From the NCBI GenBank assembly GCA_022565155.1, contig JADFKB010000010.1, positions 1 through 41,630 of the forward strand: a DNA stretch of 41,630 nt, written 5' to 3'. Position 1 is the stretch's first letter; every line of letters starts with the position of its first letter. Made by a program: the position numbers and the translations under genes. This document shows positions 31,872-39,604 of the stretch, piece by piece. The stretch comes from Chloroflexota bacterium (GTDB lineage: Bacteria > Chloroflexota > Dehalococcoidia > DSTF01 > RBG-16-68-14). The notes under the pieces are model-generated. The model worked only from the letters and a program-made list of their open reading frames with translations. It was not told the DNA's origin and made no database searches.

Positions 31872-33148
31872 CGCGTCAGCGCCATCGCCGCGGCGGCGGC
31901 CTCTACCCGCGCGCCGTCCGCCGCGCCCGCGTAGATCGCAGACATCACGTCGGCCGTGCGCCGCCAGCTAAAGCGCGGCCGCACGCGGCGCGCGCCCGCC
32001 GCGCCCATCTCAGCACAGCGGCCGGAGTCAGCCAGCAACTCGCTAATCGCTGCCGCCAGCGGCTCGGCCTCGCCTGGCGGCACGAGCGCGCCGCTCACCC
32101 CGTCTTCTACGATCTCCGGAAAAGCGCCCGTCGTCGTCGCGACCACCGGCGTGGCGCAGGCTGCCGCCTCCGCCGCCGGCAGCCCGAACCCTTCGAAGAG
32201 CGAGGGCGCGACGAAGAGCTGCGCGCGATTGTACTCGCGCACAAGCTGGTCTGTAGTGAGGCTATCGAGGAACATCACGCGCTCGTCCAATCCGTGCTCG
32301 CGCGCTTGCAGCGGCGCCCGTTTCGACCAGGAGCGCTGGACAACGACGAGCCGGAACGCCACGGAGCGCTCCAGCATCGCGAGCGCGCGCAGCAGGTAAC
32401 GAAAGCCCTTGTTCCTGTCTTCGGAGTCACCGACGAACAGAATGCGGCCTGGCTCCGGCTGGATCTCCGGCAGTCTGCGGAAGGTGACGGTATCGACGCC
32501 GTTCCAGACGGAGTGCACGCTCCCTTCCGCCAGGCCGAACGCGTCCTCGACCGTGCGCGCCGCCGCGGGCGAAACGGCTACCACGCGATCCAAGCGCTGG
32601 AGAACGATCCGCTGCATGAAGAACGGATAGAAGAGCACCGCGCGCACCTGGCCGACGAGCGAGCGCGCCTCGCGGATGCGGTTCGCCCGGTCGATGGCGA
32701 GCGGGTGGTGCACCGTCGCAACGACGGGAACGCCCATCGATTTGATCAGCAGCGTACCGTAGCCGAGCACCTGGTTATCGTGAACGATGTCGAACGGCCG
32801 GGCGCGGTGCAGCTCGCGGAACAGCCAGTAGGCGCGGATGCTAAACGCGCCCATTACCGAGTACATGCCGAGCCTCGTCGTCACCAGCTCGGCGAGGTTC
32901 AACGGATGGAACGCATCCAGCAGCGGCCGACCGTAGAAGAAGCGACGGCCCGTCGCCAGCAATCGATGGTAGTTGTAGCTGGGCAGCTTGTGCAGCCGAA
33001 CGCCGTCCGCCAGCTCCGGGTAGGGCGGGCCGGCGATGACATCGACCTCGTGGCCGAAGGCGACAAGCTCGCGACTGAGGTTACTGGCATAGACGCCCTG
33101 CCCGCCGGAGAACATGCTCCCTTCGTGGAGGAGGAGACAGACCCTCAT
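31868..33148 (-). CDS. GT4-family glycosyltransferase (paralog C of the array)
   Basis: 426 residues, same subfamily as its neighbours. The N-terminus MRVCLLLHEGSMFSGGQGVY is followed by GPPYPEL, FHPLNLAELVTTR and HDNQVLGYG. The C-terminal domain has ILFVGDSEDRNKGFRYLL and the EX7E motif in LFEGFGLPAAEAA. It differs from the others by ending in an alanine-rich tail, and GACRW-like conservation after EX7E is weaker (ACATP instead of ACG). It overlaps both neighbours by 4 nt (ATGA), so translation of paralogs B, C and D is coupled. Specificity is not predictable. Confidence 0.87.
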   Translation of the reverse strand: MRVCLLLHEGSMFSGGQGVYASNLSRELVAFGHEVDVIAGPPYPELADGVRLHKLPSYNYHRLLATGRRFFYGRPLLDAFHPLNLAELVTTRLGMYSVMGAFSIRAYWLFRELHRARPFDIVHDNQVLGYGTLLIKSMGVPVVATVHHPLAIDRANRIREARSLVGQVRAVLFYPFFMQRIVLQRLDRVVAVSPAAARTVEDAFGLAEGSVHSVWNGVDTVTFRRLPEIQPEPGRILFVGDSEDRNKGFRYLLRALAMLERSVAFRLVVVQRSWSKRAPLQAREHGLDERVMFLDSLTTDQLVREYNRAQLFVAPSLFEGFGLPAAEAAACATPVVATTTGAFPEIVEDGVSGALVPPGEAEPLAAAISELLADSGRCAEMGAAGARRVRPRFSWRRTADVMSAIYAGAADGARVEAAAAAMALTR

Positions 33149-34440
33149 GACACCGGATCCGGCGGTCGTGCGCGGGCGCCCACGGAGGGTCGCTGCTGGT
33201 CGCCCCGGCTTAGCACCTCTTCATAAAGGGCCAGCGTCTCCTCGGCCGTCCGGCGCCAGCTAAAGCGTTCCCTGATCCGGCGGGCGCCGGATACGCCCAT
33301 CTCCGCGCAGCGCTCCGGCTGGTCTAACAGACTTGCGATCGCTTTCGCCAGCGGGGCGACCCGGCCCGGCGGCACGAGCACGCCGCTGACGCCCTCCTCG
33401 ACGATCTCCGGCAGCGCGCCCGCGCTCGTCGCGATGACGGGCGTGCCGCAGGCGAGCGCCTCGGCCGCCGGCAGACCGAAGCCTTCGTAGAGCGACGGCG
33501 AGACGAGCAGTTGGGCCCGGTTGTACTCGCGTACCAGCTCCTCGGTCGAGAGCTGTTCCAGGAACGTCACACGGCCGTGCAGGCCGAGCTGCTGGACGAG
33601 TCGAGGCGCGCCTTTCGATCCGGGGTGGTGGACGACGGTCAGGTGGAACGGCACCTCCGCCCGCAGCTGGCGCAGCGCCTGGAGCAGATAGCGAATGCCT
33701 TTGTTTCTGTCCTCGCTGTTACCGACGAAGAGGACGCTGTTACGCTCTGGCGGCACGTCGCCTAACGAACGAAACACCTCCGTCTCGACGCCGTCGTGGA
33801 TTACGCGGATGCGATCCCGCGGCAGGCCGACGGCATCGACGATCGACTGGGCGGACGCATCGGAGCCGGTGATGATGTGATCCAGCCGCTCCGCTACCCA
33901 CTGCTGCATCACCCAGGGGTACCAGAGTATCTTCGAGACGCGCGCGGGCAGGCTGCGCGCCTGCGCGAGGGCGTTCTGCCGGTCGATCGCAAGCGGGTGG
34001 TGGATGTTGGCGACGACGGCCCGGCCGCGCTGCTTCATCAGCCAGGTGCCGTAGCCGAGCGTCTGGTTGTCGTGGATGATGTCGAACGGGACGTCACGCT
34101 CCAGTTCGTTCAGCTTCTGGTAGGCGCGCAGCGTGAAGACGTTTAGCAGCGAGGCAAGGGTATAGCGCGTCGTCGCGAACTCGTAGAGGTTGAGCGGATG
34201 GAAGAAGAGGAGCGGGTGCGTATGGTACGCGTACTCATCGAAACCGTCCAGATAGCTCCAGAAGCTGAACGTCTTCAGCTTGTGGAGGTGGACATCCGGC
34301 GCAACCTCGGGATACGGGACGCCGCCGATGACGTGGACGTCGTGGCCCATAGCGGCCAGCTCGCGGGTGACGTAGTGCAGGTAGACCCCCTGCCCGCCCG
34401 AGTACATGTGCCCCTGCGATTGAATGAAGCAGACTCTCAA
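33145..34440 (-). CDS. GT4-family glycosyltransferase (paralog B of the array)
   Basis: About 431 residues from TTG 34440. The frame is open 53 codons further upstream, but those lie inside the methyltransferase gene and have no family match, whereas LRVCFIQSQGHMYSGGQG aligns with the starts of the other paralogs. The TTG overlaps the methyltransferase stop as TTGA. Motifs: GGVPYPEV, FFHPLNLYEFATTR, HDNQTLGYG, VLFVGNSEDRNKGIRYLL and EX7E in LYEGFGLPAAEAL. It has an extra ~20-residue segment after the first substrate loop (FWSYLDGFDEYAYHTH), also found in paralog A but not in C or D. Confidence 0.88.
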   Translation of the reverse strand: MRVCFIQSQGHMYSGGQGVYLHYVTRELAAMGHDVHVIGGVPYPEVAPDVHLHKLKTFSFWSYLDGFDEYAYHTHPLLFFHPLNLYEFATTRYTLASLLNVFTLRAYQKLNELERDVPFDIIHDNQTLGYGTWLMKQRGRAVVANIHHPLAIDRQNALAQARSLPARVSKILWYPWVMQQWVAERLDHIITGSDASAQSIVDAVGLPRDRIRVIHDGVETEVFRSLGDVPPERNSVLFVGNSEDRNKGIRYLLQALRQLRAEVPFHLTVVHHPGSKGAPRLVQQLGLHGRVTFLEQLSTEELVREYNRAQLLVSPSLYEGFGLPAAEALACGTPVIATSAGALPEIVEEGVSGVLVPPGRVAPLAKAIASLLDQPERCAEMGVSGARRIRERFSWRRTAEETLALYEEVLSRGDQQRPSVGARARPPDPVS

Positions 34441-35171
34441 CTCGCTATGCGCTCCGGTTTGCGGCCGTAGAGGACAATGCTCTTCGGCAGTGTGTAGTTG
34501 CCCAGGGCGTCGCACCAGGCGAGGCCGCGCCAGTTGCGGTGCGATGGCGTGTCCAGCAGCCAGCGGATCGCGCGCGTCACCCGGCCCGGCTTGCCCCACT
34601 CGCGGTCGACGGTGGAGTGGACGAGCCAGCGGATCGATTCCAGCGAGTGGCGGAACTGGACGGCGTAGGGCGCAGCGCCGTGCTTCTTCAGCAGCTCCTT
34701 GATCTGCTTGCGCCGGTAGATACGCACGTGGCCGCCGGGCGCTGTCCGGTAGCGCTTGGAGACCTTCCAGAGCAGCCGCTCCGAGTACTCATCCGGCACG
34801 CTGATCACCAACACGCCGCCGGGCCGCAGCACGCGCACCAGATCGCGCAGCAACGCCTCGTCGTCCGGCACGTGCTCCAACGTCTCGGTGCAGATCACGT
34901 GGCTGAAGAAGCCATCCGCGAAAGGGAGCCGCTCGCCATTTCCCTCGACGATATGGACGTTCGCCCGTACGCCGCGCTGGCGCGATGTCGCGACGAGCAG
35001 GTAGCGCATCTTGCGCAGGTCTTCGCGCGCCATGTCGAGGCCGATGAACGTTCCTGGGAACCGGCTCAGCTCGAGCATGTGCCGGCCCGTGCCGCAGCCG
35101 ACGTCAAGCACCGTGCTGCCCGCCGTCAGAGCGAGCATATCGGGGTCGATGGCCTGGTAGCGGTCGAGCAC
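34437..35171 (-). CDS. Class I methyltransferase in the GT4 array (second of two)
   Basis: A 244-residue SAM-dependent methyltransferase. Motif I is LDVGCGTGRHMLEL, the acidic post-I residue is in GLDMA, and motif II and III regions are ICTETLEHVPDD and VLRPGGVLVISVPDEY. After the core comes GGHVRIYRRKQIKELLKKHG, then IRWLVHSTVDREW, and the end IVLYGRKPE. These are shared with the neighbouring methyltransferase, so the two are paralogs. Position in a glycosyltransferase operon suggests O-methylation of the glycan or its lipid carrier. It starts at GTG, 27 nt after the first methyltransferase, and is coupled to paralog B by a TTGA overlap. Confidence 0.82.
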   Translation of the reverse strand: MLDRYQAIDPDMLALTAGSTVLDVGCGTGRHMLELSRFPGTFIGLDMAREDLRKMRYLLVATSRQRGVRANVHIVEGNGERLPFADGFFSHVICTETLEHVPDDEALLRDLVRVLRPGGVLVISVPDEYSERLLWKVSKRYRTAPGGHVRIYRRKQIKELLKKHGAAPYAVQFRHSLESIRWLVHSTVDREWGKPGRVTRAIRWLLDTPSHRNWRGLAWCDALGNYTLPKSIVLYGRKPERIAS

Positions 35172-35198
35172 GGCGGCATCCTGATGGTGCGCCAGGCC

Positions 35199-36002
35199 TT
35201 ACGGCAGCGCTTCCGTCTTCTCGGCGGTGGCCGCGCCAGCCGGGGCTGTCTCCGGCTTCCGGCCGTAGTGGATCAGGTCCTTGCCGATGACCAGGTTCGC
35301 GGCCGCTTCCACGCGCTCGATCATGCGCGGCCTGGTGCGGTGGTACCAGCTCAGGAAACGGAACATCATCCGAGGGAGCAGGCGATTCTCCTGGTCTTTA
35401 CCGAACGTGCAGCGCAGCCCCCAGTAGATCGCCTGGAAGGCGTGGCGGTGGCGAATCTTTTGCACCTCAAAGCCCTGGTCACGCAGGTAGCCCGCCATCT
35501 CGCCGGGCTTGTAGACGCGGACGTGGCCGCCCGGCGTGTGCCAGTACTCCCAGGAGAGCGCCCAGAAGACGCGCTCCGGCGCATGGCGCGGTACGCTGAC
35601 GGCCATCGCCGCTCCCGCCTTGGCGACGCGGTAGAGCTCGCTGATGCTCAATTTGTCGTCCGGTACGTGCTCCATCACTTCGGTGCACATCACCTTGTCG
35701 AACGCCCCCTCTTTGAATGGCAGGTGCTGAGCGTCCGCAACGATGAAGTCCGCCCAGCCGAGGATGCCCTCCTTCGGCTCCGGCCCGTAGCGCTTCCACG
35801 GCGTCTCCCCTTCCGGCGCGCGCAGGAAGTAGCGCGCCTGGCGCAGCTCCTGGACATCGACATCTACGGAAACGACGCGGCAGGGCCAGCGGCACGCCTC
35901 GATCGTGTGGCGGCCGTTGCCCGAACCGAGATCGAGCAGCATGTCACCGGGCTCCAGCCGCAGATGGCGGTGAAAGTCGATAGTGACGATGTTATCTGGC
36001 AT
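35199..36002 (-). CDS. Class I methyltransferase in the GT4 array (first of two)
   Basis: A 267-residue SAM-dependent methyltransferase. Motif I is LDLGSGNGRHTIEA, with the acidic residue in SVDVD, ADAQHLPF before motif II, MCTEVMEHVPDD, and a motif III region KAGAAMAVSVPRH. The paralog-specific tail reads GGHVRVYKPGEMAGYLRDQG, then AIYWGLRCTFGKDQ and LIHYGRKPE. Compared with its sister it has a ~20-residue insert after motif I (around GETPWKRYGPEPKEG). The ATG has AGAAGG seven bases upstream and its own good promoter, so the five-gene run from here to paralog D can be transcribed independently of paralog A. Confidence 0.83.
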   Translation of the reverse strand: MPDNIVTIDFHRHLRLEPGDMLLDLGSGNGRHTIEACRWPCRVVSVDVDVQELRQARYFLRAPEGETPWKRYGPEPKEGILGWADFIVADAQHLPFKEGAFDKVMCTEVMEHVPDDKLSISELYRVAKAGAAMAVSVPRHAPERVFWALSWEYWHTPGGHVRVYKPGEMAGYLRDQGFEVQKIRHRHAFQAIYWGLRCTFGKDQENRLLPRMMFRFLSWYHRTRPRMIERVEAAANLVIGKDLIHYGRKPETAPAGAATAEKTEALP

Positions 36003-36051
36003 TCGTTCGCCTTCTCATGGTAGTAGAACGCGCGAGTTGTAAGCGGGTTTC

Positions 36052-36080
36052 AGCATAGCGTTGGCCTCGCAGCGAATCAA
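36052..36080 (-). promoter_or_regulatory. Promoter inside the GT4/methyltransferase array
   Basis: Read on the minus strand, TTGATT (36080-36075) and TATGCT (36057-36052) are 17 nt apart, giving a start near 36045 and a leader of ~43 nt before ATG 36002. It fills most of the 95-nt gap after paralog A. Confidence 0.6.
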
Positions 36081-36097
36081 GAGAAATCGCGCTCTAT

Positions 36098-37384
36098 TCA
36101 CGTGCCGGCCTCGGTCGCGGACGCGTTCGGCTCCGCTGGCCGGGCGAGCATCTTCTCGTAGACAGCCAGCGTCTCCTCCGCGGCCTTGCGCCAGCTAAAC
36201 CGCGCCACGATCGACTTCCTGCCCGCTTTACTTAATCGATCGCGTAGCTGCTTGTCTGCCATGAGCTTGCGGATCGCGTCCGCCAGCGCGTTAGCGTCGC
36301 CCGGCGGCACCAGCCAGCCCGTTTCGTCGTGGTCGATCACCTCGGGAAAGGCGCCGCCGGTCGTGGCGATCACGGGCGTGCCGCAGGCCATCGCCTCGGC
36401 CGCGGGCAAGCCGAAGCCCTCGTAGAGCGAGGGCGAGACGACGATCTCCGCCTGGTTGTAGATGCGCACGAGCTGCTCGTTCGAGAGACGGCCGGTGAAG
36501 TGAACGCGCGACGAGAGGCCGTACTGCTTGACCAGGCGCGGCGCCAGCTTCAGCCGCTCCTTCTTATGATCGACGAAGGCGAGCTGGAAGTCGCGCCGGT
36601 CGTCTTGGAGCAGCCGCAACGCTTCCAGCAGGTAGCGCGCGCCCTTGTTCCGGTCCTCCGAGTTGCCCACGTAGAGGATCAGGCCGGACTGCCGCTCAAC
36701 GTCCGGCAGCGGCCGGAAGCGCTTGGTATCGATGCCGTTGTAGACGACGTGCATCCGCTGCGGGTCGAGGTCGAACGCCTCCTGCACGGCTTTTTTTGAC
36801 GTCTCCGAGACAACGATCACCTGCGGCATCGTTCGCGCCGTGAGCTTCTGCATCACCCAGGGCGACCAGAGGATGCGGCGCGCCTTCTCGTAGAGGCTGC
36901 CCGCCTGCTGGAGCGCGTTCTGTAAGTCGATCGTCAACGGATGGTGGATCGTCGCGACGACGGGGAAGCCGGAAGCCTGCATCAACCAGTTGCCGTAGCT
37001 GAGGGTCTGGTTGTCGTGGACGATGTCGAATCGATGCTCCCGCGACAGCTCGCGCAGCTTCATCCAGGCGCGAACGCTGAACGTGAGCAGCAGCGACGAG
37101 AGGGCGATGCGAGTCGAGACGAACTCGTAGAAGTTGACCGGGTGAAAGTAGCTGAACGGGTTGCGCTTGAAGAGGAAGTCCTCTTTCTCGTGGTGGTAGC
37201 TCCAGTAGCTATACGTCTTTAAGTTGTGCGCGATCACCTTGTCGTCCAACTCTGGATACGGCGGGCCGGCCAGCACATGCACCTCGTGGCCCATGCGAGC
37301 AAGCTCCCGGGTTAGATAGTAGAGGTAGACACCCTGCCCGCCAGAGTACATGTTCCCCTGGTACATGATGAAGCAGATCTTCAT
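36098..37384 (-). CDS. GT4-family glycosyltransferase (paralog A of the array)
   Basis: About 428 residues from ATG 37384, chosen because MKICFIMYQGNMYSGGQGVY aligns with the starts of the other three; the frame is open 28 codons further upstream without family similarity. Motifs: GPPYPELDD, FHPVNFYEFVSTR, HDNQTLSYGNW, ILYVGNSEDRNKGARYLL, and EX7E in LYEGFGLPAAEAM followed by ACGTPVIATTGGAFPE. It is closest in layout to paralog B. It is the first gene of the minus-strand array, divergent from the LLM oxidoreductase gene, and separated from the methyltransferases by a 95-nt gap with a promoter. No clear ribosome binding site precedes the ATG. Confidence 0.88.
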   Translation of the reverse strand: MKICFIMYQGNMYSGGQGVYLYYLTRELARMGHEVHVLAGPPYPELDDKVIAHNLKTYSYWSYHHEKEDFLFKRNPFSYFHPVNFYEFVSTRIALSSLLLTFSVRAWMKLRELSREHRFDIVHDNQTLSYGNWLMQASGFPVVATIHHPLTIDLQNALQQAGSLYEKARRILWSPWVMQKLTARTMPQVIVVSETSKKAVQEAFDLDPQRMHVVYNGIDTKRFRPLPDVERQSGLILYVGNSEDRNKGARYLLEALRLLQDDRRDFQLAFVDHKKERLKLAPRLVKQYGLSSRVHFTGRLSNEQLVRIYNQAEIVVSPSLYEGFGLPAAEAMACGTPVIATTGGAFPEVIDHDETGWLVPPGDANALADAIRKLMADKQLRDRLSKAGRKSIVARFSWRKAAEETLAVYEKMLARPAEPNASATEAGT

Positions 37385-37490
37385 GTGGGGAGCCTGTAGA
37401 TAAACGTGCGCATCTGGAGCCGGAGCACAGTGTAGCATACGAGAGCGTTCCAGGCCGCGCCGCCACATATGTGCGCAGGTTCGCTAACCG

Positions 37491-37534
37491 TGATACTATC
37501 AACCGCGCCGTCTGGTCCATAGCCAACCAGGAGG
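37491..37534 (+). promoter_or_regulatory. Extended -10 promoter and strong ribosome binding site of the LLM gene
   Basis: TGATACTAT (37491-37499) is an extended -10 with TG one base before TACTAT; the -35 is poor. A start near 37506 gives a ~36-nt leader. AGGAGG (37529-37534) lies seven bases before ATG 37542. Confidence 0.55.
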
Positions 37535-37541
37535 ATTTCGT

Positions 37542-38810
37542 ATGAAGCTTCACTTCTTCCATCTCATGCCGTACCGGTTCCTGCCGGACGACTTCGCAGA
37601 GAAGCACCGCAGCGTCTGGGTCGATGTCGACAGCACGCTCTTCGACCCCGTGAAGGGCCACCAGATCTACAACGAGAACCTGGACGAGCTGGAGTACGCG
37701 GACGAGCTTGGCTTCGACGGCATCTGCGTCAACGAGCACCACCAGAACGCCTACGGCTTGATGCCTTCTCCCAACCTGATGGCCGCGGCGCTGGCGCGGC
37801 GGACGCGGAACTCCGCGATCGTCGTGCTGGGCAACAGCCTTGCGCTGTACAACCCCCCAACGAGAGTCGCGGAGGAGTTCGCGATGCTCGACTGCCTATC
37901 TGGCGGCCGCCTCGTCGCCGGCTTCCCGGTCGGCACGTCGATGGACACGACCTTTTGCTACGGCCAGACGCCAGCCGACCTGCGCGACAAGTACCAGGAG
38001 GCGCACGATCTGATAATGCAGGCCTGGACACGGCCGGAGGTCTTCGCGTTCAACGGTAAGTACACGCAACTGCGTTATGTCAACATATGGCCGCGCCCGA
38101 TCCAGCAGCCGCACCCGCCCGTCTGGGTACCGGGCGGCGGCAGCGTCGAGACGTGGGAGTGGGTGGCCAGGCACAACTACATGTACTGCTACCTCAGCTA
38201 CTTCGGCCATCAGCGCGGCTTACATGTGATGAAGGGCTACTGGGACGAGGTAGAGCGTCAGGGCAAGGAGCCGAACCCGTATCGGGCCGGCTTCCTCCAG
38301 TTCATCGCCGTCTCCGAGACGGACGCACAGGCCGAGAAGGACTACGCCGAGCACGCGGAGTACTTCTATAATCGCTGTCTGCACGTCTACCCCGGCTTCG
38401 CGGACGCGCCCGGCTACCGGACGATGAAGACCGTCCGCGCCGGCCTGCGCGCTCAGTTCGAGCGGCAAGCGGCGCAGGCGGCCGGCGGCGAGCTGAACTG
38501 GAAGACGTTCATCGATCAGGGCTTCATCCTGGCAGGATCACCGGAGACCGTGCGGCAACAGCTGGAAGAGGCAGCGAAGGCGCTCAACGTCGGGCACATG
38601 ATGGTGCTGCTACAGTTCGGCAGCATGCCGCCGGAGCTGGTGCGCAAGAACACGGAGCTGTTCGCGCGCGAGGTGATGCCGCACGTCCGCCACCTCTTCA
38701 GCGAGTACGAGGACGAGTGGTGGATCAAACCGCTGCCAGAGCAAGACCGCATCGCGCCGCAGCCGCTGGCGATGGCTCCGGAAGGGACGGCGGCAGGAGG
38801 AGGATCCTAA
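37542..38810 (+). CDS. LLM-class flavin-dependent oxidoreductase
   Basis: A 422-residue bacterial luciferase-like (TIM-barrel) oxidoreductase that would use reduced flavin (FMNH2 or F420H2). Supporting segments are GFDGICVNEHHQNAYGLMPS near 60-80, AEEFAMLDCLSGGRLVAGFP near 110-130, and the substrate or flavin-side segment PRPIQQPHPPVWVPGGGS near 185. This subgroup has many uncharacterised Chloroflexota members thought to oxidise organic compounds. It is coupled to the alpha/beta hydrolase through a TAATG overlap, which suggests oxidation of a substrate followed by hydrolysis of the product. A flavin reductase is not in the window. Confidence 0.87.
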   Translation: MKLHFFHLMPYRFLPDDFAEKHRSVWVDVDSTLFDPVKGHQIYNENLDELEYADELGFDGICVNEHHQNAYGLMPSPNLMAAALARRTRNSAIVVLGNSLALYNPPTRVAEEFAMLDCLSGGRLVAGFPVGTSMDTTFCYGQTPADLRDKYQEAHDLIMQAWTRPEVFAFNGKYTQLRYVNIWPRPIQQPHPPVWVPGGGSVETWEWVARHNYMYCYLSYFGHQRGLHVMKGYWDEVERQGKEPNPYRAGFLQFIAVSETDAQAEKDYAEHAEYFYNRCLHVYPGFADAPGYRTMKTVRAGLRAQFERQAAQAAGGELNWKTFIDQGFILAGSPETVRQQLEEAAKALNVGHMMVLLQFGSMPPELVRKNTELFAREVMPHVRHLFSEYEDEWWIKPLPEQDRIAPQPLAMAPEGTAAGGGS

Positions 38811-39598
38811 TGGAGTCACGTACGCTCTCGCTTCGCGACGGCATGTTCAAGACCCACGTCGAGGTCGGCGGCGACGGCGAACCGCTGCTCTTCCTCCACG
38901 GCTCCGGCGGGCTGCGGCGAGGCGGCTACCTGGATGACTTGGCCGCGACGTTCACGCTCTACGCACCGGAGCACCCCGGCTTCGGAGCCTCGGAGGGGAT
39001 CGAGCACATCGACGACATCATCGACCTAGCGCTCTACTACCACGACCTGATGGACGAGCTGGGCCTAGAATCCGCCCACATCGTTGGCCACTCGCTGGGC
39101 GGCATGCTGGCAGCCGAGCTGGCCGCGATCTGCCCGCATCGAGTGCGGCGGTTGGTGCTGGCGAACCCCGTCGGCCTCTGGCGCGACGACGAGCCGGTGC
39201 TGGACTTCTTCACGCTCTCTCCGCAGCAGCTCCTGCCGTACATCGTCCACGACACCGACGCAGAGGCCGTGAAGGAGGCGTTCGCCCCGCCCGAGACGGC
39301 GGAGGAACAGATGGACGCGATGTACCAGCGCTTGCAGTCGTTCTCGGCCGCGGGCAAGTTCCTCTGGCCGATTCCCGACAAGGGGCTGAAGCGCCGGATC
39401 CACCGCATTCAGTCGCCGACGCTCATTCTGTGGGGCGAATCCGACCGCCTGGTCTCGCCCAGCTACGCGGAAGACTTTCGCACGCTGATCCAAGATTCCC
39501 AAGTGGTGATCATGCGTGAGTGCGCCCACATGCCGATGCTGGAGAAGCGGGAGGAGTTCGTCTCGCTCGTCAGCGAGTTCCTCAACGACGGAAGTTAG
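38810..39598 (+). CDS. Alpha/beta-fold hydrolase
   Basis: About 262 residues from ATG 38810; the frame is open 31 codons earlier, inside the LLM gene, but AGGAGGAGG directly before this ATG fixes the start. The oxyanion region is LHGSGG (29-34), the nucleophile elbow is GHSLGG with Ser95, a catalytic acid is likely in GESDRLVSP, and the His in ECAHMPMLEKRE. A cap-domain insertion lies between. It resembles meta-cleavage hydrolases and esterases; the substrate is unknown. Its start overlaps the LLM stop by one base, so the two proteins are made together. It ends 6 nt from the convergent ABC permease gene. Confidence 0.86.
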   Translation: MESRTLSLRDGMFKTHVEVGGDGEPLLFLHGSGGLRRGGYLDDLAATFTLYAPEHPGFGASEGIEHIDDIIDLALYYHDLMDELGLESAHIVGHSLGGMLAAELAAICPHRVRRLVLANPVGLWRDDEPVLDFFTLSPQQLLPYIVHDTDAEAVKEAFAPPETAEEQMDAMYQRLQSFSAAGKFLWPIPDKGLKRRIHRIQSPTLILWGESDRLVSPSYAEDFRTLIQDSQVVIMRECAHMPMLEKREEFVSLVSEFLNDGS

Positions 39599-39604
39599 CG
39601 AAGA

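Noticed and set aside
34441-34599. 53-codon N-terminal extension of GT4 paralog B
   Set aside because: It lies inside the methyltransferase gene and has no similarity to the paralogs; TTG 34440 aligns with their starts and gives a TTGA overlap.
34539-36023. 494-residue plus-strand ORF opposite the two methyltransferases
   Set aside because: Long only because of high GC; no motif, and it spans the gap between two motif-complete minus-strand genes.
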